Below are positions 1 to 7,477 of a stretch of DNA of 64,000 nt, one piece after another. The notes beneath the pieces were generated by a model. The model was not told the origin of the DNA. It did not search any database and saw only the letters and a program-made list of their open reading frames with translations. Numbering within the stretch: the first letter of the stretch is position 1; every line of letters begins with the position of its first letter. The position numbers were made by a program, and so were the translations under genes. Origin of the DNA: Amycolatopsis sp. QT-25 (GTDB lineage Bacteria > Actinomycetota > Actinomycetes > Mycobacteriales > Pseudonocardiaceae); contig NZ_CP120210.1 of assembly GCF_029369745.1 (NCBI RefSeq), positions 7,068,001 to 7,132,000 of the forward strand, read 5' to 3'.

Positions 1-435
1 GCGCGGGTGGCGGTTTCGGGTGACTGGATGGACGACACACGTGATCAGGCGGACGACTCGCGGCGGAACCCGACCGTGCGCGCGCCGTCCATCCAGTCAC
101 GCGTGTCCGCCTGATCACGCGCGCCGTCCGTCTGATCACGCGAAACCTGGCGCCGCGGGCGGTGAAACACCCCGCCAGGACCACCTGCACGGTGGTTTCC
201 GCGGCCTTGGCGGTCGGGCTGCCCTACCTGCCTCGATGATCGCCGTCACATCGCCTTGACCTCCAGCTGACTGGAGCTAGCAAAGTGAGGTTCCAGGCGG
301 CGGTTCCTACAGGTACAGCCGCCGCGAACGGGTCGTTCCACCTGGGGGGAAACGCGGCGCCCCCGGTCGCCGCGAACGGGTGAAGACGACTAAGTTCGTC
401 CTTGGAAACCTGTGTCGAAGACAGAAGGAGGGCCG
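1..435. other. Non-coding region upstream of sodA
   Basis: I see no convincing gene here; the reading frames present have no family resemblance and run across repeats. The left part holds five copies of a 14-bp repeat (listed separately). Closer to sodA the 14-mer CGCCGCGAACGGGT occurs twice as a direct repeat (320-333 and 368-381), spaced 48 bp, so the sod promoter region may have been partly duplicated or may carry paired protein-binding sites. I could not assign a -35/-10 pair with confidence. Confidence 0.6.
20..139. repeat. Cluster of five 14-bp repeats, both orientations
   Basis: Five copies of a 14-mer of the form GTGAYYRGRYGGAC lie within 120 bp: 20-33 and 41-54 on the plus strand, and 87-100, 105-118 and 126-139 as reverse complements. 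Variants seen are GTGACTGGATGGAC, GTGATCAGGCGGAC and GTGATCAGACGGAC. Because the two groups face each other the cluster can also fold into a long imperfect hairpin. It could be a multi-site operator or a small intergenic repeat array; nothing in the flanking sequence decides which. Confidence 0.7.
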
Positions 436-1059
436 ATGGCCCGCTACGTGCTCCCCGATCTCGACTATGACTACAGCGCTCTGGCGCCGCACATCTCCGG
501 TGAGATCAACGAGCTGCACCACAGCAAGCACCACGCGACCTACGTCAAGGGCGCGAATGACACGCTCGACAAGATCGCCGAGGCCCGCGAAGCCGGCAAC
601 TTCGGCGACATCGTCGGCCTGCAGACCACGCTGGCGTTCCACCTCGCCGGGCACGCCAACCACGTCGTGTGGTGGAAGATCCTCTCCCCGGAAGGCGGCG
701 ACAAGCCGACCGGCGAGCTGGCCTCCGCGATCGACGAGGCGTTCGGCTCCTTCGACAAGTTCAAGGCGCAGTTCACCGCGGTCGCCACCACGATCCAGGG
801 CAACGGCTGGGCCGCGCTCTCCTGGGACCCGATCGGCAAGACGCTGATCACCCAGCAGCTGCGCGACCACCACAACAACCTGGTCCTGCCGACCACGCCG
901 ATCCTGCTGGTCGACGTCTGGGAGCACGCGTTCTACCTGGACTACAAGAACGTGAAGCCGAAGTACGTCGAGGCCCTGTGGAACATCTTCAACTGGGCCG
1001 AGATCTCCAAGCGGTTCGACAACGCCGTCGCCGGTGGCAACGGCCTGCTGCTCGGCTGA
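436..1059 (+). CDS. sodA: Superoxide dismutase, Fe/Mn family
   Basis: Cytosolic or secreted superoxide dismutase of 207 residues, the normal length for the family. The N-terminal alpha-hairpin domain has the HHSKHH segment that supplies a metal-ligand histidine, the middle has the GHANH motif with the second histidine, and the C-terminal domain has DVWEHAFYLDY, which carries the Asp and His ligands. The ATG at 436 follows a strong AGAAGGAGG ribosome site; an in-frame start 24 bp earlier would include that site and is rejected. No signal peptide is seen. Metal choice (Fe or Mn) cannot be read safely from sequence alone. A strong terminator follows directly, so it is a single-gene unit. Confidence 0.96.
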   Translation: MARYVLPDLDYDYSALAPHISGEINELHHSKHHATYVKGANDTLDKIAEAREAGNFGDIVGLQTTLAFHLAGHANHVVWWKILSPEGGDKPTGELASAIDEAFGSFDKFKAQFTAVATTIQGNGWAALSWDPIGKTLITQQLRDHHNNLVLPTTPILLVDVWEHAFYLDYKNVKPKYVEALWNIFNWAEISKRFDNAVAGGNGLLLG

Positions 1060-1073
1060 CCTCTCGCCACGAC

Positions 1074-1107
1074 ACGGGGCTCTCCCAGCCGGGAGGGCCC
1101 CGTTTTT
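1074..1107 (+). terminator. Rho-independent terminator of sodA
   Basis: Fifteen bases after the sodA stop, CGGGGC...CCCTCCCGG-type arms pair across 1075-1102 (GGGGCTCTCCC against GGGAGGGCCCC), followed by five T residues. This is a textbook intrinsic terminator. Confidence 0.85.
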
Positions 1108-1200
1108 CGATGGCCACCGCAAGGTTTCGAACTCGCCCGGGTGCCGGGACGACCTTGACCGGATCACCGGGGTCCTCGACCATGAACCCGCCGGAATGAA

Positions 1201-1241
1201 CGAAGCCCCGCCGCCGGGGGTGACCCGGTTGCGGGGCTTCG
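1201..1241. terminator. GC-rich hairpin, possible second terminator
   Basis: CGAAGCCCCG at 1201-1210 is perfectly inverted as CGGGGCTTCG at 1232-1241 with a 21-nt loop. There is no T-run, so it may be a back-up terminator, a transcript-stabilising hairpin or a binding site. Confidence 0.5.
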
Positions 1242-1286
1242 TCCGTTCCCGAACTGACTGCCGCTCCCACCACGAAGCGGACTTGC

Positions 1287-1307
1287 ATGAGGTTAGCCTA
1301 ACCTCAT
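1287..1307. promoter_or_regulatory. IdeR/DtxR-type iron box
   Basis: A perfect 10+1+10 palindrome whose core AGGTTAGCCTAACCT matches the consensus operator of the iron-dependent repressors IdeR/DtxR. It lies in the gap after sodA and about 50 bp before a broken gene remnant. No intact iron-uptake gene is adjacent; the next complete gene on the plus strand starts 217 bp away. Confidence 0.75.
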
Positions 1308-1340
1308 CTGCTCCGGCAAGAGGTACGGTCGAGAGACGCC

Positions 1341-1480
1341 GATCTCACTCTTCCGGGTGATGGCAGCCTGGGGAAGGACGTCGAAGCGGGGCTCTCGGAC
1401 GAGGTCGCGACGGAGCTCACGCGCTGGGCGGCGAGCTGCGGGAGGCGCTGGGGCCGCCTCCCCCGGCCAGGTGGATGTGA
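1341..1480 (+). pseudogene. Remnant of an unidentified gene, frameshifted
   Basis: The plus strand here reads as a plausible acidic protein tail in two frames: 1341 to about 1430 encodes LPGDGSLGKDVEAGLSDEV and then ATELTRWA, and after an apparent one-base deletion near 1430 the reading continues as ELREALGPPPPARWM to a TGA at 1480. No start codon with a ribosome site is found upstream, so it appears to be a decayed 3' fragment. I do not recognise the family. Its position just downstream of the iron box suggests it was once an iron-regulated gene. Confidence is limited because the call rests on protein-like composition alone. Confidence 0.35.
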
Positions 1481-1524
1481 CCGTTTCGAGTCGCCGACCG
1501 GCGCTGATCCGCTAGCGTGCGCGC

Positions 1525-2514
1525 GTGACCAGATGGGGTGTCAAAAGTTTCCTGGCGATCGTGATCGCCGGGCTCTGCGCGGGGTGCATGACGAAGGCCG
1601 GCACCTACGAGGAAGGGCTCGGGCCGAAAGGACTGCCCAAGGAGTGGCCGACGGCGAACGGCCGTCCGCTGCGCCCGGTGCCGATGCCGTCCGGGGAGTT
1701 CCTGCTGGCGCTGCCGCGGGAGACCACGGCCCAGGTGCTGTGCCAGGCGACCCCGGCGGAGCGCTGGAAGGAGCTGATGGGCGGCGATGTCGCGCGCGAG
1801 GTGGAGCACGGCGAATCGTGCCACGCCGTCGGCATGGACAGCTGGGTGCGGATCTCCTTGAACCGGACCGCCGTGGCCGGCTCGACCGGGCTGGGCACCC
1901 GCAAGGAGGTGACCGTCGCGGGGCGCCCGGCGACGGTCGTCCTGGGCGGCTCACCGTCCCTTGTGGAGGTCAAGCCGTCCGGCACCGATGCGCACGTGCT
2001 GCGGATCGAGACCGGCTGGACCCGCGTCCCGCCGCGCGACGATCAGGGCGAAGGCAGGCTGCTCGGGCTGGCCGAGTCGGTACTCGCCGGCGCTTTCGGC
2101 CCCGGCCCGAAACTGCCCGCCGCGGACGAACGCGACGTCATCGAACGGAAGACCGTCGAGCCGGGCGCGGGTATCCTCGACGCCTCGCTGCCCGAGATCT
2201 CGTGGAAACTGTGCACGGGGATCCAGCGCGCGCTGGGCCTCCCCGCCGCGGCCACGGAGCCGTACTCCGACGGGAAATGCACGGCCACCGCGACGGACGA
2301 CTCGCCCATCCGGGTCGAACACGCCGTCCTCCGGACGGAGCCGCGAGGTGAGCCGGTGGCGGGCCGCCCGGCTTCGGAGAGCGGCGGGCAGTTGAGCGTC
2401 CTGTTGACGGACAACGGTTCCGGACAAGGGCTGCGGTTCTCGTGGCGGGATCGTTCGGAGGCGGAGCTGCGGGAGCTGGCGGGGAAGCTCTTGCCGCCGC
2501 TGCTGGGCGGTTGA
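1525..2514 (+). CDS. Putative lipoprotein, paralogue of next gene
   Basis: Unrecognised exported protein of 329 residues. The N-terminus has a short charged stretch, a hydrophobic core and a lipobox (LCAGC, Cys21), so it should be a membrane-anchored lipoprotein facing outward. The motif PLRPVPMPSGEF followed by a conserved QVLCQ and RWKELMGG segment is repeated in the next gene, showing that the two are tandem paralogues. Two halves are visible, each with a conserved Cys-containing stretch (CQATPAERW near residue 75 and KLCTGIQRALG near 230) and a hydrophobic end (KLLPPLLGG). The GTG at 1525 is the only start giving the signal peptide. Function unknown; possibly an envelope-associated sensor or scaffold. 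Confidence 0.8.
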   Translation: MTRWGVKSFLAIVIAGLCAGCMTKAGTYEEGLGPKGLPKEWPTANGRPLRPVPMPSGEFLLALPRETTAQVLCQATPAERWKELMGGDVAREVEHGESCHAVGMDSWVRISLNRTAVAGSTGLGTRKEVTVAGRPATVVLGGSPSLVEVKPSGTDAHVLRIETGWTRVPPRDDQGEGRLLGLAESVLAGAFGPGPKLPAADERDVIERKTVEPGAGILDASLPEISWKLCTGIQRALGLPAAATEPYSDGKCTATATDDSPIRVEHAVLRTEPRGEPVAGRPASESGGQLSVLLTDNGSGQGLRFSWRDRSEAELRELAGKLLPPLLGG

Positions 2515-2606
2515 CCGGCGATCCGGGCGGCGGCGGATGCTCCGCGTTCACCCATCGGGTCGGCGGTTCTCCGGACAGCGGGCGGCCGACGAGCTAGCTT
2601 CTCCTC

Positions 2607-3623
2607 GTGGCCACCCCGAACGACTACCGCGCCATCGCGCGCAGGACCGACCGTCCGATGTGGATCTGGGCGGGCTGCGCGCTGACCGGTGTCCTGCTGT
2701 TGTTCGGGGTGGGGATCGTCGTCGCCATCACGCTCCTGAACGAAAGCAGCGAGGAGCCCGAGGCCGAGTTGCCCGCGGTCTGGCCGTCCAAGTCCGGGCA
2801 GGCGCTCCGCCCGGTACCGATGCCGACGGGTGAGATGATCGCCGCGCTGACGGACGAAACCGGCGCGCAGGTGCTGTGCCAGGCGATCCCGGAGCGGCGC
2901 TGGGAGGAGCTTCTCGGCGGCCGCACGCTGCGGGAGGCGGGAACCGCCTGCCACGCGGTCACCACGAAACTCGACGTCAGCGCGCAGATGATCCCCGCGC
3001 TGCCCGAGGACACGAGCCGGGGCGTGCCCGTGAAGACCACGGTCGCCGGCAAGCTCGCGGTCGTCGCCACGGACAAGGACGGCACCAGCCTGAGCGTCGA
3101 ACTCGTCGAGGTCGCGCCGCACCACGGCGCCTCGCCGGTGCTGCACGTGACGCTTCGCAGCAGAATCGTCGAGAGCCCCGAAACCGAGCAGAAGGCGAGG
3201 GCACTCGCCGAGGCGCTCATCGCCGGTGCGACACCGCCTGGGCCGAAGTTGCCGAAAATCGGCGAAGACGGCGAGATCGCCTGGGAGAAGACCGAGCCCG
3301 GCCCGATCGAGGACCGGCCGCTCCCGGTGATCTCGTGGCTGCTGTGCGGAGAACTCGGCCGCGCGCTCGGCGTGTCCGCAGACAAGGCGAAACCGACCTT
3401 CTTCGCCGCGTGCGAGCTGAACGGCGTGATCGCGGACTACAGCGAACGGTCCGCCGCCGTCGCCCCGACCACGACCATCGCGGGGCTCCCCGCTCAGGTC
3501 GACGGGCGGGGCGTCGTCGTGCAGCTCACCGCCGATCCGGTGGGGCAGACGCTGAAGTTCAAGGGCACCGGCGATCTCCCGGCGCTCGCCGAGAAGACGG
3601 TGCCGCCGCTGCTCGGTCGTTAG
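2607..3623 (+). CDS. Membrane-anchored paralogue of the preceding lipoprotein
   Basis: A 338-residue protein with a cytoplasmic head of about 18 residues, one transmembrane helix (about 19-43, rich in L, V, I) and a large outside domain. ALRPVPMPTGEM, QVLCQAIPERRWEELLGG and the C-terminal TVPPLLGR match the preceding lipoprotein, so the pair arose by duplication but the copies use different anchors: lipid versus helix. It starts with GTG at 2607, 92 bp after its neighbour, and likely shares its transcript. The stop overlaps by 4 bp the stop of the convergent MFS gene. No known domain is recognised. Confidence 0.8.
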   Translation: MATPNDYRAIARRTDRPMWIWAGCALTGVLLLFGVGIVVAITLLNESSEEPEAELPAVWPSKSGQALRPVPMPTGEMIAALTDETGAQVLCQAIPERRWEELLGGRTLREAGTACHAVTTKLDVSAQMIPALPEDTSRGVPVKTTVAGKLAVVATDKDGTSLSVELVEVAPHHGASPVLHVTLRSRIVESPETEQKARALAEALIAGATPPGPKLPKIGEDGEIAWEKTEPGPIEDRPLPVISWLLCGELGRALGVSADKAKPTFFAACELNGVIADYSERSAAVAPTTTIAGLPAQVDGRGVVVQLTADPVGQTLKFKGTGDLPALAEKTVPPLLGR

Positions 3624-4981
3624 ACCTGTTCCCGCTTCAGCACCCGCAGTCCGTTCCCGAACCGCCGCACCGGCAGGCGCACCCCGCCGCGCCGGATCAG
3701 CACGACGGCGCAGACCACCGCGGCGACCGCCGAGACCGCGCCGCCGATGTAGAACGGCGAGCGGCCGCCGAAGGCGTCGGCCAGCCAACCGGTCATCGGG
3801 CCGCCGATGGGGTTGCCGCCGATCAGGACCAGCACGTACAGGCCCATCACGCGGCCGCGCATCTGCGGGCCGACCGCGGTCTGCACCAGCGCGTTCGCCG
3901 TGTTCAGGAAGGTGATCGTGGCGAAGCCGAGCGGGATCAGCGCGAGGCCGAAGGCCAGGTACGTCGGCATGAACCCGGTGAGCACCTCGAACGCGCCGAG
4001 CAGGAACGCCGAGAGCAGCAGCAACCGCACGCGAGGGCCGCCACGGGTGTTGCGGCGGGCCGACATCAGCGCGCCGGTGAAGGTGCCGACAGCGACCAGT
4101 GTCGACAGCAGGCCGTAGCCGTCGGCGTCGGTGTGGAAGACGTTCGCGGCCACGATCGGCAACGAGGTGAAGTACGTGATGCCGAACGTGCTCACGAAGA
4201 ACACCAGCACCATCACGGTCACCAGGTCACTGCGCCGCCGGACGTACCGCAGCCCCTCGACGAGCTGCCCCTTCTCGCGCGGGATGGCCGGGCCGCGGAA
4301 GAGCTTGGCCGGGTTCATCATCACCAGCGCGGCGATGACGGCGCCCGTGCTCACCGCGTTCGCCATGAACAGCCAGCCGGTGCCGACCCAGGTGATCGCG
4401 AAGCCCGCGATGGCCGGGCCGACGATGCGGGCCATGTTGAAGATCGACGAGTTGAGCGCGACGGCGTTGGTGACCTTGTCCCTGCCGACCATCTCGGCGA
4501 CGAACGACTGCCGGGCGGGTACCTCCAGCGACGCCGTCACGCCGAGGGTGAAGCAGAGGAGGTAGACGTGCCAGAGCGCCGCGACCCCGCTCAGATCGAG
4601 GGCGCCGAGAACGACCGCCTGCGCCAGCACGGCGATCTGGATGCCGATCAGCAGCCGCCGCTTGTCGACGCGGTCGGCCAGCACCCCGGCCCACAACGAG
4701 AGGAACAGCGTCGGCACGAACTGCAGGGCGACCGCGACGCCGAGCGCGATCGGGTCGTTGCCGCTGAGGGTGAACACCAGCCAGTCCTGTGCGATGCGCT
4801 GCATCCAGGTGCCGATGTTCGAGATGACCTGGCCGGTGAAGAACAGCCGGTAGTTACGGACCTTCAGCGAGGAGAACATGCTCCCGCGCGGCTTCTCGCG
4901 CGCGGGCGACGGAGGCGGAGCGGGTTCCCGGGTAACGGTGGTCTTGGAAGGACACTGTGTTTCGTTACCCGTGGTCGTCAC
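3620..4981 (-). CDS. MFS transporter, MFS_3/EntS-like exporter
   Basis: Inner-membrane transporter of about 453 residues. After a hydrophilic head, NYRLFFTGQVISNIGTWMQR begins the first helix in the form typical of the MFS_3 (EntS/DHA3) exporters, and GVLADRVDKRRLL is the loop 2-3 signature; about 12 helices follow. It lies directly downstream of a MarR regulator (5-bp gap), which points to a drug or metabolite efflux pump repressed by that regulator. The chosen GTG at 4981 couples it to marR; an ATG at 4879 (MFSSLKV) is a good alternative and would remove the Pro-rich head. Substrate is not predictable. Confidence 0.85.
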   Translation of the reverse strand: MTTTGNETQCPSKTTVTREPAPPPSPAREKPRGSMFSSLKVRNYRLFFTGQVISNIGTWMQRIAQDWLVFTLSGNDPIALGVAVALQFVPTLFLSLWAGVLADRVDKRRLLIGIQIAVLAQAVVLGALDLSGVAALWHVYLLCFTLGVTASLEVPARQSFVAEMVGRDKVTNAVALNSSIFNMARIVGPAIAGFAITWVGTGWLFMANAVSTGAVIAALVMMNPAKLFRGPAIPREKGQLVEGLRYVRRRSDLVTVMVLVFFVSTFGITYFTSLPIVAANVFHTDADGYGLLSTLVAVGTFTGALMSARRNTRGGPRVRLLLLSAFLLGAFEVLTGFMPTYLAFGLALIPLGFATITFLNTANALVQTAVGPQMRGRVMGLYVLVLIGGNPIGGPMTGWLADAFGGRSPFYIGGAVSAVAAVVCAVVLIRRGGVRLPVRRFGNGLRVLKREQV

Positions 4982-4986
4982 CGCTG

Positions 4987-5418
4987 TTAGTTCCCCGCCA
5001 TCCTGTCGATGATCTCGGCGGCGCGAGAGAGCACTTCGCGTTCTTCGGCGCTCAACTCCGCCAATTGCTTGTCCAGCCAGATCTCCCGCGCGGTGATCTG
5101 CTCGATCACGTAGGCCCGGCCGCGATCGGACAACTCGACGATGGCCTGACGGCCGTCGGTCGGATGCGGCCTGCGCTCGACGTAACCCATCTCCTCGAGC
5201 GCGGCGATCACCCTCGTCATCGAGGGCGGCTGGACGCCTTCCTTCGCGGCGAGCTGGCCAGGGGTCAGCGCACCGCATTTGTGCAGCGTCGACAACGCGG
5301 AAACCTGGGTCAGCGAGATGCCGTCACCGACCCGCTGGGCCCGCAGCCGTCGATTGAGCCGCACCACCGCGAGACGCAGGCGGCTCGCCAATGAGCGCTC
5401 GTGCGTGTCTCCGGACAT
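4987..5418 (-). CDS. MarR-family transcriptional regulator
   Basis: A 143-residue winged-helix regulator. The helix-turn-helix lies around residues 50-75 (LTPGQLAAKEGVQPPSMTRV) and the wing carries RRPHPTDGRQAIVELSDRG, the DxR-type hallmark of MarR. It is the first gene of a two-gene unit with the MFS exporter, so autorepression relieved by the exported compound is the expected logic. A near-palindrome GTTAGCTTAC lies 4 bp upstream of the ATG and may be its operator. By position and type it resembles M. tuberculosis Rv0880 (recalled, not checked). Confidence 0.92.
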   Translation of the reverse strand: MSGDTHERSLASRLRLAVVRLNRRLRAQRVGDGISLTQVSALSTLHKCGALTPGQLAAKEGVQPPSMTRVIAALEEMGYVERRPHPTDGRQAIVELSDRGRAYVIEQITAREIWLDKQLAELSAEEREVLSRAAEIIDRMAGN

Positions 5419-5419
5419 A

Positions 5420-5433
5420 TAGTTAGCTTACCT
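5420..5433. promoter_or_regulatory. Possible MarR operator
   Basis: GTTAGCTTAC at 5422-5431 matches its own reverse complement at 8 of 10 positions and sits immediately in front of the marR start codon, in the only AT-rich stretch of this gap. Related TTAGCTAA sites are common in front of marR-exporter units. The assignment is by position and symmetry only. Confidence 0.4.
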
Positions 5434-5639
5434 CACGATCGGATCGACGGCCCGTGAGATCGCCCACGGCCGACCTGACCAGCAGGTATGGTCTCACGAA
5501 GGGCGCTCGGCGCCCGGCTGGGACTTCACCGATCGCGCCTCTTTCGGCCGAAGGCCACACGAATGCGGTAGCGGGGCACCTGCTCGCGAAGGCGACGTCC
5601 TCACCGGACGGCCCCGCTGACGTGTTCGGGTCAGCGCGA

Positions 5640-7097
5640 TCAAGTAAACGCGGCCTGGATCGGCCCGACCGCGAAGTAGGCCACGAACATCAGCGCGATG
5701 CCCCACATCAGCGGGTGCACGCCTTTCGCCTTTCCGGTGACCGCGCGGATGACGACGTAGCTGACGAAGCCGGCGCCGATGCCGTTCGCGATCGAGTAGG
5801 TGAACGGCATGATCACGATGGTCAGGAACGCGGGCAGCGCGATGGTGAAGTCGGCGAAGTCGATCTCCTTGACCTGGCTCATCATCAGCGCGCCGACGAC
5901 GACGAGCGCCGGAGCGGCGGCCTCGACCGGGACGACCTGGTAGAGCGGGGTCAGGAACATGGCCGCGATGAAGAGCACGCCGGTGACCACGTTCGCCAGC
6001 CCGGTCCGGGCGCCCTCGGCGATACCGGACGCGGACTCGACGAAGACGGTGTTCGAACTGGACGACGCGAAGCCACCCGCCACCGCGGCGGTGCCGTCGA
6101 CGAACAGGGCCTTGCCGACGTTCGGGAGTTTGCCGTCCGGCGGCAGCAGGTCGCCTTCCTTCGCCAGGCCGGTCATCGAACCCATGGTGTCGAAGAAATC
6201 CGCCAGCACCAGCGTGAACACCAGCAGCACGACGGTGATGATCGGCAGCCTCGTCCAGGCACCGAAGGAGATGTCGCCGACCAGCGAGAGGTCCGGCAGG
6301 CCGAGGACCTGATCCGGCAGCGCCGGGTAGCCGAGGTTCCAGCCCAGCGGGTCGACACCCTTCGACGGGCCGACCCCGGTGATCGCCTCGACGACGATCG
6401 CCAGCACGGTCGAGGCGAGCACACCGATCAGGATCGCGCCCTTGACCCGCTTCGCCACCAGGATGCCGGTGACCAGCAGGCCGACCACGAACACCAGCGT
6501 CGGCCACGAAGCGATCGACCCGTTGATGCCCAGCCCGACCGGCACGGTGGTCTTCGCGTCGTCCGGGACGCGGCGGACGAATCCGGCGTCGACCAGGCCG
6601 ATCAGGCAGATGAACAGGCCGATGCCGACCGCGATCGCGGATTTCAGCGGCGGCGGCACGGCGTTGAACACCGCCGTCCGGATGCCCGCGAACACCAGCA
6701 GGACGATGACCAGGCCTTCGATCACCACCAGGCCCATCGCCTCGGGCCAGGTCATCTGGGCGGCGAAGGTGACCGCGATCAGGCTGTTGATGCCGAGGCC
6801 GGTGGCGATGGCGAACGGATAGTTCGCGACCAGCCCCATGACGATGGTCAGCACCCCGGCGACCAGCGCGGTCACCGCGGCGACCTGGGGGACGGGGAGG
6901 ATGTTGCCGAGGACGTCCTTGTGCGCGCCCGCGTCTTCGGCGGAGAAGCTGCCGAGGATCAGCGGGTTGAGGACGACGATGTAGGCCATCGTGAAGAAGG
7001 TGACGATCCCGCCGCGGATCTCCCGCCCCGGTGTCGAGCCGCGCTCGCTGATCTTGAAGAACCGGTCCAGTGTGGACCGGGTGCGCTGCTCCGCCAT
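5640..7097 (-). CDS. NCS2 purine permease, AzgA/GhxP type
   Basis: Polytopic proton-coupled purine importer of 485 residues. The N-terminal segment GIVTFFTMAYIVVLNPLIL and the following ATGLGINSLIAV are characteristic of the AzgA-like branch, which takes up adenine, guanine or hypoxanthine rather than uracil or xanthine. GMSTGLAKEGDLLP-type and ESASGIAEGARTGLANVV segments match the central substrate-binding helices of the family. The ATG at 7097 is convincing because residues before TFFTMAY have the usual length. It is transcribed alone, divergently from the DUF2530 gene with a 41-bp gap. Confidence 0.9.
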   Translation of the reverse strand: MAEQRTRSTLDRFFKISERGSTPGREIRGGIVTFFTMAYIVVLNPLILGSFSAEDAGAHKDVLGNILPVPQVAAVTALVAGVLTIVMGLVANYPFAIATGLGINSLIAVTFAAQMTWPEAMGLVVIEGLVIVLLVFAGIRTAVFNAVPPPLKSAIAVGIGLFICLIGLVDAGFVRRVPDDAKTTVPVGLGINGSIASWPTLVFVVGLLVTGILVAKRVKGAILIGVLASTVLAIVVEAITGVGPSKGVDPLGWNLGYPALPDQVLGLPDLSLVGDISFGAWTRLPIITVVLLVFTLVLADFFDTMGSMTGLAKEGDLLPPDGKLPNVGKALFVDGTAAVAGGFASSSSNTVFVESASGIAEGARTGLANVVTGVLFIAAMFLTPLYQVVPVEAAAPALVVVGALMMSQVKEIDFADFTIALPAFLTIVIMPFTYSIANGIGAGFVSYVVIRAVTGKAKGVHPLMWGIALMFVAYFAVGPIQAAFT

Positions 7098-7138
7098 CGC
7101 GTACCACCCTTCGCCCGTTGCCGGGTACCCTTGCCCAC

Positions 7139-7405
7139 GTGGGCGATTCGATCAATGCCGGGAAAGTGAACGGCTCCTTGCGGCCGACGCCGGAGCTGCC
7201 GAAGCGGCTGACCGACCTGACGCCGGTCGTGATCGTAGGTACCTCGCTCTGGGCGGTCGCGACCGTGGTCCTGTTCTTTGTGACCGACGGCATCTGGGTG
7301 CAGACGGCGTGCTCCGGCGTCGTGCTCGGCTTCGTCGGGCTCGCGATCATCGCCTGGCAGCGCGCCGCCGCCCGCCGGGGCTCGAAGAGCGCCCAACGCT
7401 TCTGA
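7139..7405 (+). CDS. DUF2530 small membrane protein
   Basis: An 88-residue protein with two transmembrane helices (about residues 27-46 and 51-72) and a basic tail AAARRGSKSAQRF. The layout, with PELPKRLTDLTPVV before the first helix and AWQR after the second, fits the actinobacterial family DUF2530, whose function is unknown. GTG at 7139 is chosen because longer in-frame starts read into the divergent permease gene. The gene ends directly before a long hairpin made by two repeat copies. Confidence 0.8.
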   Translation: MGDSINAGKVNGSLRPTPELPKRLTDLTPVVIVGTSLWAVATVVLFFVTDGIWVQTACSGVVLGFVGLAIIAWQRAAARRGSKSAQRF

Positions 7406-7413
7406 ATTCCCCC

Positions 7414-7476
7414 GCAATTCGTCACCTGCCTGCGATGGGTGCGGAGCGCACTCATCGCAAGCAGGTGACGAATTGC
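7414..7476. terminator. Long hairpin built from two inverted repeat copies
   Basis: Two copies of a 21-bp repeat (7414-7434 and 7456-7476) face each other and the bases between them (CGATGGGTGC against GCACTCATCG) pair as well, giving a stem of about 30 bp with few mismatches and a small loop. It sits between the convergent DUF2530 and Hsp90-like genes, one base from the latter's stop, so it should serve as a two-way terminator or mRNA 3' end protector. Confidence 0.75.
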
Positions 7477-7477
7477 G

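Noticed and set aside
20..259. Open frame of 79 codons at the left end
   Set aside because: Arg/Pro-rich translation of the repeat cluster, no ribosome site and no family resemblance.
4930..4970. Inverted GGGTAACG/CGTTACCC in the MFS head
   Set aside because: Eight-base arms 25 nt apart inside the presumed coding head; too weak to call an operator.
2876..4990. 704-codon plus-strand frame
   Set aside because: Runs through the lipoprotein paralogue and antisense to the MFS transporter; composition is Arg/Asp-rich as in shadow frames of GC-rich genes.
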